NCBI GenBank assembly: GCA_026182355.1
Contig: JAPFBL010000378.1
Coordinates: forward strand, 389,501-453,500
Reading direction: 5' to 3'
Length of the DNA stretch: 64,000 nt
DNA from: Hermatobates lingyangjiaoensis
Lineage: Eukaryota; Arthropoda; Insecta; Hemiptera; Hermatobatidae
Part shown: positions 42,909 through 51,949 of the stretch, one piece after another
How positions within the stretch are numbered: the first letter of the stretch is position 1
Layout of the letters: every line of letters starts with the position of its first letter
Position numbers and translations under genes: made by a program
Notes under the pieces: model-generated
The model's input: only the letters and a program-made list of their open reading frames with translations
Database searches by the model: none
Told to the model about the DNA's origin: nothing

Positions 42909-43060
42909 GGACTGTGCTAATAGTTGGAGCAGGTTTAAGTGCTGCTGATGCAATCTTAGCAGCAAGATTTCGAAGAATACCAGTTGTCCATGTTTTTAGA
43001 AGAAGACCTCCTTCTAATGACACCAGCCTTCCTGACAGCCTATATCCAGAATATACCAAA
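42909..43060 (+). CDS. OSGIN: OSGIN-like, coding exon 7, NADP-binding Rossmann motif
   Basis: The acceptor is TTTTACAG and the donor AAA|GTAAAA. The exon is 152 bp and ends in phase 0. The start GTVLIVGAGLSAADAILAAR carries the second dinucleotide-binding turn (GxGxSAAD) of the family. VVHVFRRRPPSND and LYPEYTK follow, as in OSGIN. The preceding intron ends with an 800-bp CTTCTT-rich minisatellite that stops only about 50 bp before the exon. Confidence 0.9.
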
Positions 43061-43151
43061 GTAAAAAAGAAGTCAAATCCTTCTTCTATATGTGAAATAG
43101 TAAACAAAACAAAAAATGGCAGTAAATACATATCTTTTATATGTTTAATAG

Positions 43152-43221
43152 GTAAAACAAATGATGAATAACAGTCAGGATTACCCCGATTACGAGGCCA
43201 TTACGGACAAAACAGTTGCAG
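43152..43221 (+). CDS. OSGIN: OSGIN-like, coding exon 8
   Basis: The acceptor is TTAATAG and the donor GCAG|GTACAA. The 70-bp exon is phase 0 in and phase 1 out. It encodes VKQMMNNSQDYPDYEAITDK. The VKQMM start follows LYPEYTK of exon 7, matching the family's YPEYxKVxQMM run. The intron before it is only 91 bp. Confidence 0.82.
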
Positions 43222-43283
43222 GTACAAAATCATTTATACCATAGAATAACAGCACTTATTTTATGGTGTTTACTTATTATTAA

Positions 43284-43500
43284 TGATCAAACCACAATAT
43301 GAAATGGGAAAACAAGGCTAAGATCTTTCAACCGTAACAAACGATCTTTGTCAGAGTCAAAAAACCCAACAGTTGGGGTTTTGACTCTAACGAAGACCGT
43401 TTGTTTCGGTTGAAAGATCTTAGTCTTATTTTCCTATTTTCATATTGTGGTTTGATCATTGATTGTTATTTCACGTGTTTATGTGAAATCTTTTTTACTT
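43284..43500. mobile_element. Palindromic element, family A, both motifs broken
   Basis: Arms GATCAAACCACAATATGAAA and inverse. The minus motif core is CTGACAA; the plus motif core is CTAACGA. Confidence 0.75.
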
Positions 43501-43985
43501 ATGATTAGAGAGGAAAAGACATACCAAGTCTTCCCACACAAAAAAAAAAATGATTTCATTTAATCTGTTGCAGCAGTAATAGCGAACCTATGACAGGCGT
43601 GTCTGTCTTGACACGCATGTCCGTCTTGACACGCAACCTCATTTATGGTGACACGCCATATATTCAAAGATAAAAAATATCATCATTTAAATATTTGTCC
43701 CTTATAACAGCCAGAATAGGTTATTAATAATAATATTATTAATTCTGTAAATAATTAATACTCTATTTTTGATGCCAGATGTGTATGGACAAGTACAATA
43801 ATATTGCGTAACAAATATACATGTTAAAAACATTTAAACATATTGTTTTATATTGATATTAATATAAAAATGCTAAATTCTGAAAACAAGCTAAACTCTA
43901 TATGCTAAAATGCTAAATTCTAGTTTCATAATTTATGTTTTTGTATTTTATATGACAATAAAAAAAATAATTTAACATGTAAATA
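43501..43985. other. No gene seen; AT-rich intron
   Basis: A short GACACGC repeat (43598-43655) and AT-rich DNA. Confidence 0.5.
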
Positions 43986-43989
43986 TTCT

Positions 43990-44345
43990 ACCGTAGTGCA
44001 ATCACTTATTATGTGGTATTTACTCATTGTAGGGTAAAAAGCTAATGAAATGGTCTCCGCATATAAAAATTTAATGGTATAAACAACGCGTTTCGAACAC
44101 GTAGTGTTCTTCTTGAGGCATTAACTAAAAAAATACAATGACACCAGAGAGTTATCTATAGTATACAGTATTATTGTATTTTATTTTGTACTGTATTTAC
44201 TGTATACTATAGATATCTCTCTGGTGTCATTGTATTTTTTAGTTAATGCCTGAAGAAGAACACTACGTGTTCGAAATACGTTGTTTATAACATTAAATTT
44301 TTATATGTGGAGACCATTTCATTAGCTTTTTATCCTACAATGACA
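43990..44345. mobile_element. Palindromic hammerhead element, family H
   Basis: The left end TAGTGCAATCACTTATTATG and arm GGGTAAAAAGCTAATGAAAT invert to the right arm ending TACAATGA. The left motif core is CTCAAGA (broken); the right is intact. Confidence 0.8.
44245..44286 (+). ncRNA. hammerhead-like motif, family H, sense to OSGIN
   Basis: Core CTGAAGA (44250-44256), extra A, stem II GAACA/TGTTC, GAAA (44273-44276). Stem III ATACGT is not fully self-complementary; cleavage base U; stem I weak. Confidence 0.65.
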
Positions 44346-44998
44346 TTTAAATATATTATTCTAACATTGATATTGTGCTAAAATGCTAAATTTTGGTTCT
44401 TGTCTTTTAAATGATATTAATATATGAAAATAAAAACAAATTACAATAATAATTTATTCAGTGTTAATTAATATAAAAACAACGAATAGCTATAAATGAT
44501 CAGAAATAAAGGTTTACGAAATCTAAATATTAAAATGTAAACAAAAGAGAGTAGAATAATTAGCTAGCGAATACATCTGGGATTTAAAAATCAGGCTTGC
44601 CACCCTAACTCTTCCCGATCTCATTTCCCTTCATATCTAACAATCAATATCAACATTAAATTAGGTTGGACAACATGGAATTATATCCCTGTTTTTTCAT
44701 TTATCCTCCGCCTTTTTCATTATTACCCTGTTTTTAAGCGCAGATATTAATATTCTTACATTATTACCTGAAAACTAGGCCTAAAAAGTTACTTTTCGTA
44801 CCTTCTGGACATAATTTTTTCTTTTATATTTTTTTTTTGTAAACATCTAGGAAAATAATTAATATAATTATTTTAAAATGACAGGCCCAGTACCGAATCG
44901 TTCGGGACCGAATAATTCTGGCATCTTACACTGTAATCATTAAATATTTCTGTTTCTTTAGTTTTAATTTTGATATATTAATTTGAGTTATTTTACAG
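44346..44998. other. No gene seen; AT-rich intron
   Basis: Unique DNA up to OSGIN exon 9. Confidence 0.5.
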
Positions 44999-45126
44999 GT
45001 TTTTCTAAAAATAAAATCGTCATATTGCGAAGTTCTTCAGGCAAATCTACTGAAGTCAAAGTTTCTCTTGCTGCAGTTCTTATTGGATCTTCGCCTTCGT
45101 TGGCCTTCATTCGACCTTACCTTGGT
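44999..45126 (+). CDS. OSGIN: OSGIN-like, coding exon 9
   Basis: The acceptor is TTTTACAG. The donor choice GGT|GTACGT keeps frame with the next exon, whereas the alternative G|GTGTAC would not. The exon is 128 bp and phase 0 out. The product includes KIVILRSSSGK and VSLAAVLIGSSPSLAFIRPY. The VLIGSSPSL.FI segment is the OSGIN equivalent of the IGRRPDLSFL strand. Confidence 0.85.
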
Positions 45127-45336
45127 GTACGTTTCTTCCGATGATTTTATATATATATATTATATTTATGATTAAACCACAATAAGAATGGGAAAACAAG
45201 ACTAAGATCTTTCAACCGTAACAAGCGGTCTTCGCCAGAGTCAAAAACCCAACCAGTTGGGTTTTTCAGTTCAGTTGGGTTTTTGACTCTGTTTGATTTT
45301 TTATCCTAGAAAATTGACCTAACCAGTTGGGTTTTT

Positions 45337-45379
45337 GACTCTGACGAAGACCGCTTGTTACGGTTGAAAGATCTTAGTC
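45337..45379 (+). ncRNA. hammerhead-like motif, family A, tandem copy 1
   Basis: Core CTGACGA (45341-45347), stem II GACCG/CGGTT, GAAA (45366-45369), stem III AGATCT, cleavage base U, stem I GACT/AGTC. Intact, sense to OSGIN. Confidence 0.78.
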
Positions 45380-45410
45380 TTGTTTTCCTATTCTTATTGG
45401 TTGGGTTTTT

Positions 45411-45453
45411 GACTCTGACGAAGACCGCTTGTTACGGTTGAAAGATCTTAGTC
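45411..45453 (+). ncRNA. hammerhead-like motif, family A, tandem copy 2
   Basis: Core CTGACGA (45415-45421), GAAA (45440-45443). Identical to copy 1, so the 74-nt between their cleavage sites could be excised. Confidence 0.78.
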
Positions 45454-45607
45454 TTGTTTTCCCATTCTTATTGTGGTTTAATCATTGATTGTTGTTTCAC
45501 GTGTTTATGTGAAATCTTTTTATATTATATTTATATATTATAACAGTTGTGTAGCCATGGGTGGAGGGCGTACGAGCCAGATGGAGGGTGGGGGGCATTT
45601 CCAGGGA

Positions 45608-45623
45608 GTAAAGATAGAAAATA

Positions 45624-45687
<64 letters not shown>

Positions 45688-45690
45688 CAA
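45608..45690 (+). repeat. (TA)n tract
   Basis: About 75 bp of TA with minor breaks, left boundary of the next palindrome. Its mirror is at 45885-45925, and the flanking TCTATCTTTACTCCCTGG is itself inverted on the far side. Confidence 0.9.
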
Positions 45691-45884
45691 TGATCAAACC
45701 ACAATAAGAAATGGGAAAACAAGACTAAGATCTTTCAACCGTAACAAGCGGTCTCCGTCAGAGTCAAAAACCCAACGTTTGGGTTTTTCAGTTCAGTTGG
45801 GTTTTTGACTCTGACGGAGACCGCTTGTTACGGTTGAAAGATCTTAGTCTTGTTTTCCCATTTCTTATTGTGGTTTGATCATTG

Positions 45885-45890
<6 letters not shown>
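45690..45890. mobile_element. Palindromic element, family A, same mutation in both arms
   Basis: Arms ATCAATGATCAAACCACAAT and inverse. Both motifs read CTGACGG at the core (last A to G), which should inactivate them. Minus motif about 45723-45765, plus motif about 45806-45849. Confidence 0.8.
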
Positions 45891-45922
<32 letters not shown>

Positions 45923-46035
45923 TATTTTCTATCTTTACTCCCTGGAAATGCCCCCCACCCTCCATCTGGCTCGTACGCCCTCCACCCATTGATTTTTTAT
46001 CCTAGAAGATTGACCGAATTCCGATTAGAGAGCTT
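45891..46035. repeat. Inverted duplicate of 45545-45625 flank
   Basis: TCTATCTTTACTCCCTGGAA and GCCCCCCACCCTCCATCTGG repeat the flank left of the palindrome in inverted orientation, so the palindrome extends beyond the family A arms. Confidence 0.75.
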
Positions 46036-46036
46036 A

Positions 46037-46038
<2 letters not shown>

Positions 46039-46089
<51 letters not shown>

Positions 46090-46335
46090 AATTCAAAACG
46101 AAGGAAACACACAGAAAGACACAGACATACTCACATTTATATTTCGACCATCGTCGTCTTTAGGAGGTGTGAAGAGGGAAGAGTCCCGCAGGAAGGCAGG
46201 GCGGTGACTCTTCCTGCGGGACTCTTCGCTCTTCACATCTCCTGATGACGACGATGGTCGAAATATCGATGTGAGTTATGTCTGTGTCTTTCTGTGTGTT
46301 TCCTTCGTTTTGAATTTATTTTATTTAAAAAAGTC
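46039..46335. mobile_element. Palindromic hammerhead element, family C, with (TA)n
   Basis: (TA)n at 46039-46086, arm AAATTCAAAACGAAGGAAAC and inverse. The minus motif core is CTAAAGA (broken); the plus motif is intact. Confidence 0.78.
46231..46275 (+). ncRNA. hammerhead-like motif, family C, sense to OSGIN
   Basis: Core CTGATGA (46242-46248), stem II GAC/GTC, GAAA (46260-46263), stem III ATAT, cleavage base C, stem I about 5 pairs. Confidence 0.75.
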
Positions 46336-46504
46336 CGCTGGATCGTTTCTTTTAATTTTGTATTATATATATATTTACGAGTTCAAAATTCAAGAAGAGT
46401 AACCACAGAGTAAGGAAACACACTTACAGACTAAAAATATATATATAAATTATATATAATAATAAATTTATATATGATATATATATATATTTACATATAT
46501 TTGT

Positions 46505-46658
46505 GAATTTTGGTAGCAGTCCTTCTTTTAAGCACATATTATTAAAAACATAACCATAGTTGGCAGAAACTTGCTTCTTTACAAGTTTCTCTATCTTCCT
46601 AAATAAGGATTTCGTTGTTGTATCTAAACTATATAACAAACTTCCTACACAGTTAACA
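46505..46658 (-). pseudogene. PLE N-terminal fragment
   Basis: Minus translation: LLYSLDTTTKSLFRKIEKLV, then KKQVSANYGYVFNNMCLKEG and LLPKFTNI, ending at a TA tract. Close to the 9.97 kb copy. Confidence 0.75.
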
Positions 46659-46700
46659 GTCAACATGTTTCAACTCTTTCATAGAGCCATCTTCAGGACG
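46659..46700 (-). ncRNA. hammerhead-like motif before PLE fragment
   Basis: Core CTGAAGA (46690-46696), extra U, stem II GCTCT/AGAGT, GAAA (46668-46671), stem III ACATGT, cleavage base U, stem I GTC/GAC. Confidence 0.75.
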
Positions 46701-46997
46701 AGAATGATTCTCAATAGCTTTTTCCCTTTATATAAGCAAAGTCAAGAGTCAGAGTCGATTAGAGGGATTAAGGTTGTTTGTTCAAAGCTGGGGGGTGAGT
46801 GACCTAAGGGGTCGTTGTTATTACCTGGGCCGCGTCTATTTGGCCTTGTGTTCCAAATTTTGAAACGCCGGCTTATAGTCAGGAGTAGTTCATTCTTTGG
46901 ATTAAATCCTCAAGAGACTCATTATCAGCTATAAATTTTTGTAAACTATCTGTAAAAGATGGGCATGCCTGGTAGTTTCAGATAAATAAAGGGAATA

Positions 46998-47911
46998 CGA
47001 GGTGTGTAAATAAAGTAGTGAGACTGATTTTTTTTAAATTTTCTATTCAAATATAATTACAATGTGATATTGTCACCTTCAAAATAGTTCCTTTCGGAAG
47101 CCACACAGCGCTGGAGACGGTCCTTCCAATCATTGTAGCATTGCTGGAACTCGGATTCTGGAATGGCCTTCAGCTGGTCGGTTACAGCAGTTTGTATGTT
47201 TTGTAGTGTCCCGAAATGAGTTCCCTTGAGGTGATTTTTCAATCTCGGGAAGAGAAAAGTCACAAGGACTCAAGTCTGGTGAATAAGGAGGCTGAGGAGC
47301 AACAGGAATGTTTTTACTGGCCAAAACTCGTTTATTGAGATGGCAGTGTGACAGGGCGCGTTGTCGTGATGCAACACCCACTTGTCTTTGATGTTTGGCC
47401 GCACACGAAGGACTCTTTTTCGAAGTCTTTCAAGGACCTCACGGTAGAAGTGCTGATCAAGCGTCGATCTGAACGCACAAGGTTCCGTACTCTGTTGACA
47501 TTTTCATCGGTGTTTGCACTTGAAGGCCTTCCGCTTCGTGGTTCATCTTCAATCGACTCTCTTCCTTCTGAAAATTCCTTAAACCACCGAAAAACCTGTG
47601 CCCTTGATAAAACACGTTCTCCATAGGCCTCCTGAAGTTTTTCAAAAGTTTCGGTTGCATTATGTCCAAGTCTGAAGCAAAATTTGATTGCACACCGCTG
47701 CTCAACTTTGAGGTCACTCATTTTTAAAACGCTCAAGAAAAAACCATTTCACGAAAACCAACGCTACGGACAAACAAATGACTGTGGCGAGTTCAGATTC
47801 ATACTGGAGGCGCATCACACGTGCACCTGACGCTACTCAAGGCCACGCGTCTCCAGCGTTGCCAGATCGAAAGCGACGTTGCCAGTCTCACTACTTTATT
47901 TATACACCTCG
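46998..47911 (-). mobile_element. mariner element, internally deleted
   Basis: TIRs CGAGGTGTGTAAATAAAGTA and inverse (about 29 bp, one mismatch), with TA duplications at 46996-46997 and 47912-47913. Total 914 bp against about 1.3 kb for full mariners. Confidence 0.92.
47057..47721 (-). pseudogene. mariner transposase, deleted and frameshifted
   Basis: N-terminus MSDLKVEQRCAIKFCFRLGH with the helix-turn-helix FRWFKEFSEGRESIEDEPRS; then a gap that removes the first catalytic Asp. In another frame comes HHDNAPCH (second Asp), then PQPPYSPDLSPCDF (third) and the C-terminus ending ASERNYFEGDN. At least one deletion and two frameshifts; not functional. Confidence 0.9.
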
Positions 47912-48017
47912 TATTTCAGTTGTTTTTTTTTAATTATACTTATAAATTAATTAATAATGATGTGTGTAAATATGTGTTATATACATAAACACTTATGTGT
48001 TTTTATGTGTGTTTTAG

Positions 48018-48130
48018 GAAATGGCGGATAACGTGAGCAAAAAGAACCCTCTACCTGTTGACCCTTGGACACACAAGCTTGAGAATGGACTCTATGCGCT
48101 TGGTCCACTGGCTGGGGAAAACTTTGTCAG
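48018..48130 (+). CDS. OSGIN: OSGIN-like, coding exon 10
   Basis: The acceptor is GTTTTAG and the donor CAG|GTAACA. The exon is 113 bp, phase 0 in and two bases out. It contains KKNPLPVDPWTHKLENGLYA then LGPLAGENFVR. The NP.DVDP.T and GLYALGPLAG.NFVR blocks are the most conserved C-terminal OSGIN motifs. A deleted mariner lies about 100 bp upstream. Confidence 0.92.
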
Positions 48131-48225
48131 GTAACAAATATCCTCAAAAAAAAAAAAAAAAAAAAAATGAATAGTCACGCTCCTAGTGACTTCAACCACT
48201 TTTTTTTTTTAAAGATCTCCTAGCG

Positions 48226-48584
48226 CAGGCATAAGTAACCTGCGACCCACGACGTACTTTTATGCGACCCTCCGGGATTTATCTAGAATCCCATCTTTAT
48301 ATATTTTAAAACTCCTTTGCTTTTTGTTTATAAACGCATATAAAAGCTCACCGAGGCTTTTCGAAGATAATCACTTCTTTGGAGAGTGTGAGAGAGCAAC
48401 GACAAGAAATGCTTATTGTTGATAACATCATCTCTTATATGATGATACTAACCTTTTGGAGATTGCCTTGTGATAATTGCATCATTATCATTATGAAATA
48501 ATGATATAAGGATAAAATTTTTCATCATAGGAATAATACAAACTTAAATAATTATTGAAACGTTAATATAGCTCACAACACTTT
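48226..48584 (+). mobile_element. hAT-type element, left part, truncated at (TA)n
   Basis: CAGGCATAAGTAACCTGCGA matches the left end at 62820. The internal ATTGAAACGTTAATATAGC matches about 63119. The right half is replaced by (TA)n and a PLE fragment. Confidence 0.8.
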
Positions 48585-48609
48585 ATATATATATATATAT
48601 ATATATATT
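48585..48609 (+). repeat. (TA)n at hAT/PLE junction
   Basis: About 25 bp TA; the hAT copy at 63 kb has a TATATATTTATA stretch at the same internal place. Confidence 0.85.
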
Positions 48610-48723
48610 ATTGAAAATGATCGCAGTTTCTGCATTCACGACCTTTTTGGTAACAGATTCTAACCTCTTGGCTATTTTCGTTATTGTAGTAGGTAAACCA
48701 TAAATCAGGTTCGCCAATGACAT
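48607..48723 (-). pseudogene. PLE N-terminal fragment
   Basis: MSLANLIYGLPTTITKIAKR, then LESVTKKVVNAETAIIFNN, ending at (TA)n. Confidence 0.72.
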
Positions 48724-48794
48724 TTCCAAGTAAATAGGTCCAATGAACGAAAGAAATTTAATAACATGATCTAAATGTATATTCACCTTACACT

Positions 48795-48836
48795 AATAAA
48801 CATGCTTTCAACATTCATATGTCATCATCAGGTTTC
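48795..48836 (-). ncRNA. hammerhead-like motif before PLE fragment
   Basis: Core CTGATGA (48825-48831), stem II ACAT/ATGT, GAAA (48806-48809); stem III GCATGT is one base off a palindrome. Confidence 0.6.
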
Positions 48837-49059
48837 ATATATAAATAAACATCAATTCAATAAATAAACTAAACAAAGAAAATTACAAATACTATTAAGT
48901 CTGAGTTCCATTGACAACTGAAGGCATGATTGGATGGATGGACGGGGGAGGGGGGGGGGGAGAGGTGGAGTGAGTGGGAAAGGAGTAGCCGTTAGCGAAT
49001 GTATAGTCAGAGCCATAAAATACATATTATATAAATATATATATATACACTTTTTCGTT

Positions 49060-49250
49060 GGAAATACGATCTAAAACGGACAAATATAGTTTGTTGGTCT
49101 CCAACCGTCTCTGAACCAGTCAGTGAGCTTAGTTTCCCTCTCTTATCTCTCCTGAAGACGGTTCAAACCGAAAATTAGAGACTGTAAGTGTGTTCTTTTG
49201 ATTTCTCTATGTTTCTTTGTCTATATTGAACTATATATATATATAGATAT
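49060..49250. mobile_element. Family B hammerhead element, mostly right arm
   Basis: Short left piece (GGAAATACGATCTAAAACGG), then the right arm with one intact motif, ending TTGAACTATATATATATAGA. Confidence 0.7.
49144..49180 (+). ncRNA. hammerhead-like motif, family B, intact, sense to OSGIN
   Basis: Core CTGAAGA (49152-49158), extra C, stem II GGTT/AACC, GAAA (49170-49173), stem III AATT, cleavage base A, stem I CTCTC/GAGA. Confidence 0.78.
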
Positions 49251-49284
49251 ATAACAAATTCAATAATATATCAACCGTTGGATA

Positions 49285-50100
49285 GAATAGGTGTATAATG
49301 TAATCGAGATTCGGTCAATTTTCCAGGATCACAATCAAACTCTCAATGCCGACGTTTCGGTTTTATTTAAAACCTTTTTCATAGGCCTACAAACAAAGGA
49401 TGACAAGAAATCATATATAAACATCAACATATAACTAACATCAAAATGGAATATTACAGTTGTGAAAAAACAAAAATATATATATACATTTTGAAGAAGC
49501 AATTATAAAGAACATGATAAAGAAGTAGATAAAGAACATGATGAGCAAAGAAGAAAGACCCTCGAAATGCTATATATTAAAAAAGATCTAAGTTCAGTTA
49601 ATCATAGAAGTGACATTACCAATTTGAACACTATTTATTCAGGAGTGTTAAGTTGATTTTAGTGAAATTTAATTTCCTTAGTTCCTTTTTGTGTTCTTTG
49701 AGTGAACAGTGTTCGGTTTACATGTAATTGTAATCAGTTAATCTGGTCCAAGTTTTTGACCAGTTAAGATGTTAGTTCACTAACTATCTATTGTTACTTC
49801 ATTTTATATCATGTAAATTTCATCATTTTTCTAATTCAAAAATTCTGACTTCTGTAAGTTCACAAAAATGTTTATTGCTGTTCTATTACTTCTACTTGTA
49901 TATATATATATTTTTGTTTTTCACAATTGTAATATTCCATTTTGATGTTAGTTATATGTTGATGTTTATATATGATTTCTTGTCATCCTTTGTTTGTAGG
50001 CCTATGAAAAAGGTTTTAAATAAAACCGAAACGTCGGCATTGAGGTTTGATTTTGATCTTGGAAAATTGACCGAATCCCGATTACATTATACACCTAATA
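49285..50100. mobile_element. Palindromic element, family G, long arms
   Basis: Arms start TAATCGAGATTCGGTCAATT and extend past AGGCCTACAAACAAAGGATG to about 49490; the right arm mirrors this from 49905. Each has TATGAAAAAGGTTTT...AAAACCGAAACGTCGG (core diverged, stem II strong). Confidence 0.78.
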
Positions 50101-50110
50101 AATACGAGTA

Positions 50111-50369
50111 GTTGGCAGTTTAAATGCCAACTGAACACTGCTATGCTGTCGAAGTGAAAGTTGGTGGTGAGGGTGGAGTAGGGGTGAGTGCGGGTCAACA
50201 AAAAACTTATGGCCCTTCAACTCAACCTAACTCGGTCATCGCCCTCTTTTCTTACTAATTTAAAAAAATTATCCATATTCTTAAAACTAGGAATTACATT
50301 GAAATTCCAATGTTTCACAACTTTCACTTCGACAGAAAGCAGTTTTCAGTTGGCATTTAAACGCCAAAG
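50111..50369. repeat. Palindrome next to PLE terminal repeat
   Basis: TTGGCAGTTTAAATGCCAAC to GTCGAAGTGAAAGTTG inverts at 50317-50369. It lies just before the motif at 50412. Confidence 0.75.
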
Positions 50370-50411
50370 TAGTCAGTAATATGTATATTTAGTTAATATA
50401 AGTAGTTTAAG

Positions 50412-50446
50412 AACCTGATGATGACCCATGGGGCCGAAAGCTTGTT
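50412..50446 (+). ncRNA. hammerhead-like motif before PLE fragment, sense to OSGIN
   Basis: Core CTGATGA (50415-50421), extra U, stem II GACCC/GGGCC (one mismatch), GAAA (50436-50439), stem III AGCT, cleavage base U50443, stem I AAC/GTT. Confidence 0.75.
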
Positions 50447-50524
50447 GTTATCTTAGTTTAATCTAGTGTAGTGTTTAATTAAATATAGTTATCCCCAGTG
50501 AAGTGGTTATTTCCAGCCTTCTGA

Positions 50525-50639
50525 ATGTCGTCTGCTAGTTTGCTTTGGCAATTATCACCTTCTCAAAAGAAAATTGTAAGGAAAATAGAAGCTATAAATA
50601 AGAAAGTCGTGAACGCAGAATCTGCCATCAAATTCAATA
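50525..50639 (+). pseudogene. PLE N-terminal fragment
   Basis: MSSASLLWQLSPSQKKIVRK, then IEAINKKVVNAESAIKFNN, ending at (TA)n 50640-50694. Order motif, start codon, FNN, (TA)n as in copy 1. Confidence 0.75.
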
Positions 50640-50650
50640 ATATATATATA

Positions 50651-50694
<44 letters not shown>
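50640..50694 (+). repeat. (TA)n at PLE/family B junction
   Basis: About 55 bp TA with one phase break. Confidence 0.95.
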
Positions 50695-50697
<3 letters not shown>

Positions 50698-50877
50698 AAA
50701 CAGAAAAACGATCCAAAAGGACAACAAACGTTTCACGATGAATCACAAACACAGAACTAAGGAACAAACACACTTACTGTCTCTAATTTTCGGTTGAACC
50801 GTTATCAGGAGAGTTGAAATAGACTTGATATCAGGACACCAAGCGCACTTGTGAAGCGACGGTTGGAGAGGTGAATT
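50695..50877. mobile_element. Family B hammerhead half-palindrome
   Basis: Left arm only (AACGATCCAAAAGGACAACA to GACGGTTGGAGAGG). The motif at 50779-50813 (minus) has core CTGATAA, broken. Confidence 0.7.
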
Positions 50878-51116
50878 GAAGAGGACGTTAAGCCGTCAGT
50901 CCCTTAGCCTGTACGATGTCAGATACTCGTTAAAGATCTCCTCTACTCGAAAATGCACTTGAGTTAGGCAAAAATACAGGACTCCCAATGTTGAATCTAT
51001 GGATTCATCGATCAAACAAAAAGCCAGTAAACGGCTGACGTTATTACCCGCTAGGGGATCGGTTTAAACTATAAAAAGAGGCGAGCATGCAAGCCACTGT
51101 GCTACCCTGGCTCTCA
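50878..51116. repeat. SINE body with tail type 2 (plus), joined to SINE head (minus)
   Basis: Plus body GAAGAGGACGTTAAGCCGTC to tail GGGGATCGGTTTAAAC, 5' truncated, then an inverted head GGCGAGCATGCAAGCCACTG. It ends about 120 bp before the last OSGIN exon. Confidence 0.8.
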
Positions 51117-51240
51117 TTTAATTAATCATAAAAGTTAAACAATTTAGCTAATGATTCTTTTTTTCTCTGTATTAAATTAGCCAGTTTTATATATATATAA
51201 CTATAAATATCTAAATAATACGTTTCTGATGATGTTTTAG

Positions 51241-51298
51241 ATACCTCGTGGGAGGTGCTGTAGCTGTCGCTAGTGATATAGTCTCATCAATTGCATGA
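51241..51298 (+). CDS. OSGIN: OSGIN-like, terminal coding exon
   Basis: The acceptor is GTTTTAG at 51235-51240. The first base completes Arg, then YLVGGAVAVASDIVSSIA and a TGA stop at 51296-51298. This matches the family end GGALAVASSLL. The visible exons total about 422 residues, against roughly 480-500 for vertebrate OSGINs, so only the N-terminal tip is missing. Confidence 0.9.
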
Positions 51299-51840
51299 CC
51301 CAGCTGTATTGTCTTCTAATTTAACAGTCATTCAAGAAGAAAAGGAAGAAAATTTTCATCGAGACAGGAGGCACTTTCCTTAAGAGGGACTGAGACAGAG
51401 TGAGGGGAGGGATTCTACAAATCATAACATGGCACTAAACTTCTATTTTTGTGTTAACATTGTTATATTTAACTGTTTTTTTTTTTTTGTTTGTTAAACA
51501 TGTTATAAGAACAGTACCAAAATTCACTCTGAAAAGAACAAAAAAAAAACAAAAAAACCAAAAAAAAAATTTAATGAAAATGTGATAGTACTTCATCGAA
51601 CAGTTGCTACTCCATACATAGTAGTGGGGGATAGTAGTATTATAATGCACTTTTTAACTTCAAAAATATTGAATTTTCTTAATAAGTAATATACTTAGGT
51701 ATTGTAAATTCCTAAAGATTGCATTATATATTGTAGTTAAACTATTACGTTAGGTCAATCTTGGCAGGTAATAATAATTTTAAACAGTATTTCACTTTAT
51801 TCTGTTTTAGGACAAATAAAACACGAAACTATCTCTATCG
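51299..51840 (+). other. OSGIN 3' untranslated region (predicted)
   Basis: AT-rich sequence follows the stop without repeats of the PLE type. A canonical AATAAA at 51815-51820 is the first good polyadenylation signal; the end about 20 bases after it is an inference. A hammerhead element begins at about 51950. Confidence 0.5.
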
Positions 51841-51949
51841 AAGTGAATCCTTTATATATATTTTTTATTTTTCGTGATTATTAATTTAGATTTACAATTT
51901 ATAATTCCAAAAAAAATGCGTATTTGATATATGTTTCCAATTATCAAAG

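Larger units (their letters stand above)
45165..45530. mobile_element. Family A element with tandem motif pair
   Basis: A left minus arm (core CTGGCGA, broken), a scrambled centre including a G-family piece (TTATCCTAGAAAATTGACC), then two direct plus-strand motifs 74 bp apart, then the right arm end TTTCACGTGTTTATGTGAAA. Confidence 0.78.

Noticed and set aside
47348..47626. 92-residue plus-strand frame
   Set aside because: Antisense shadow of the mariner transposase.
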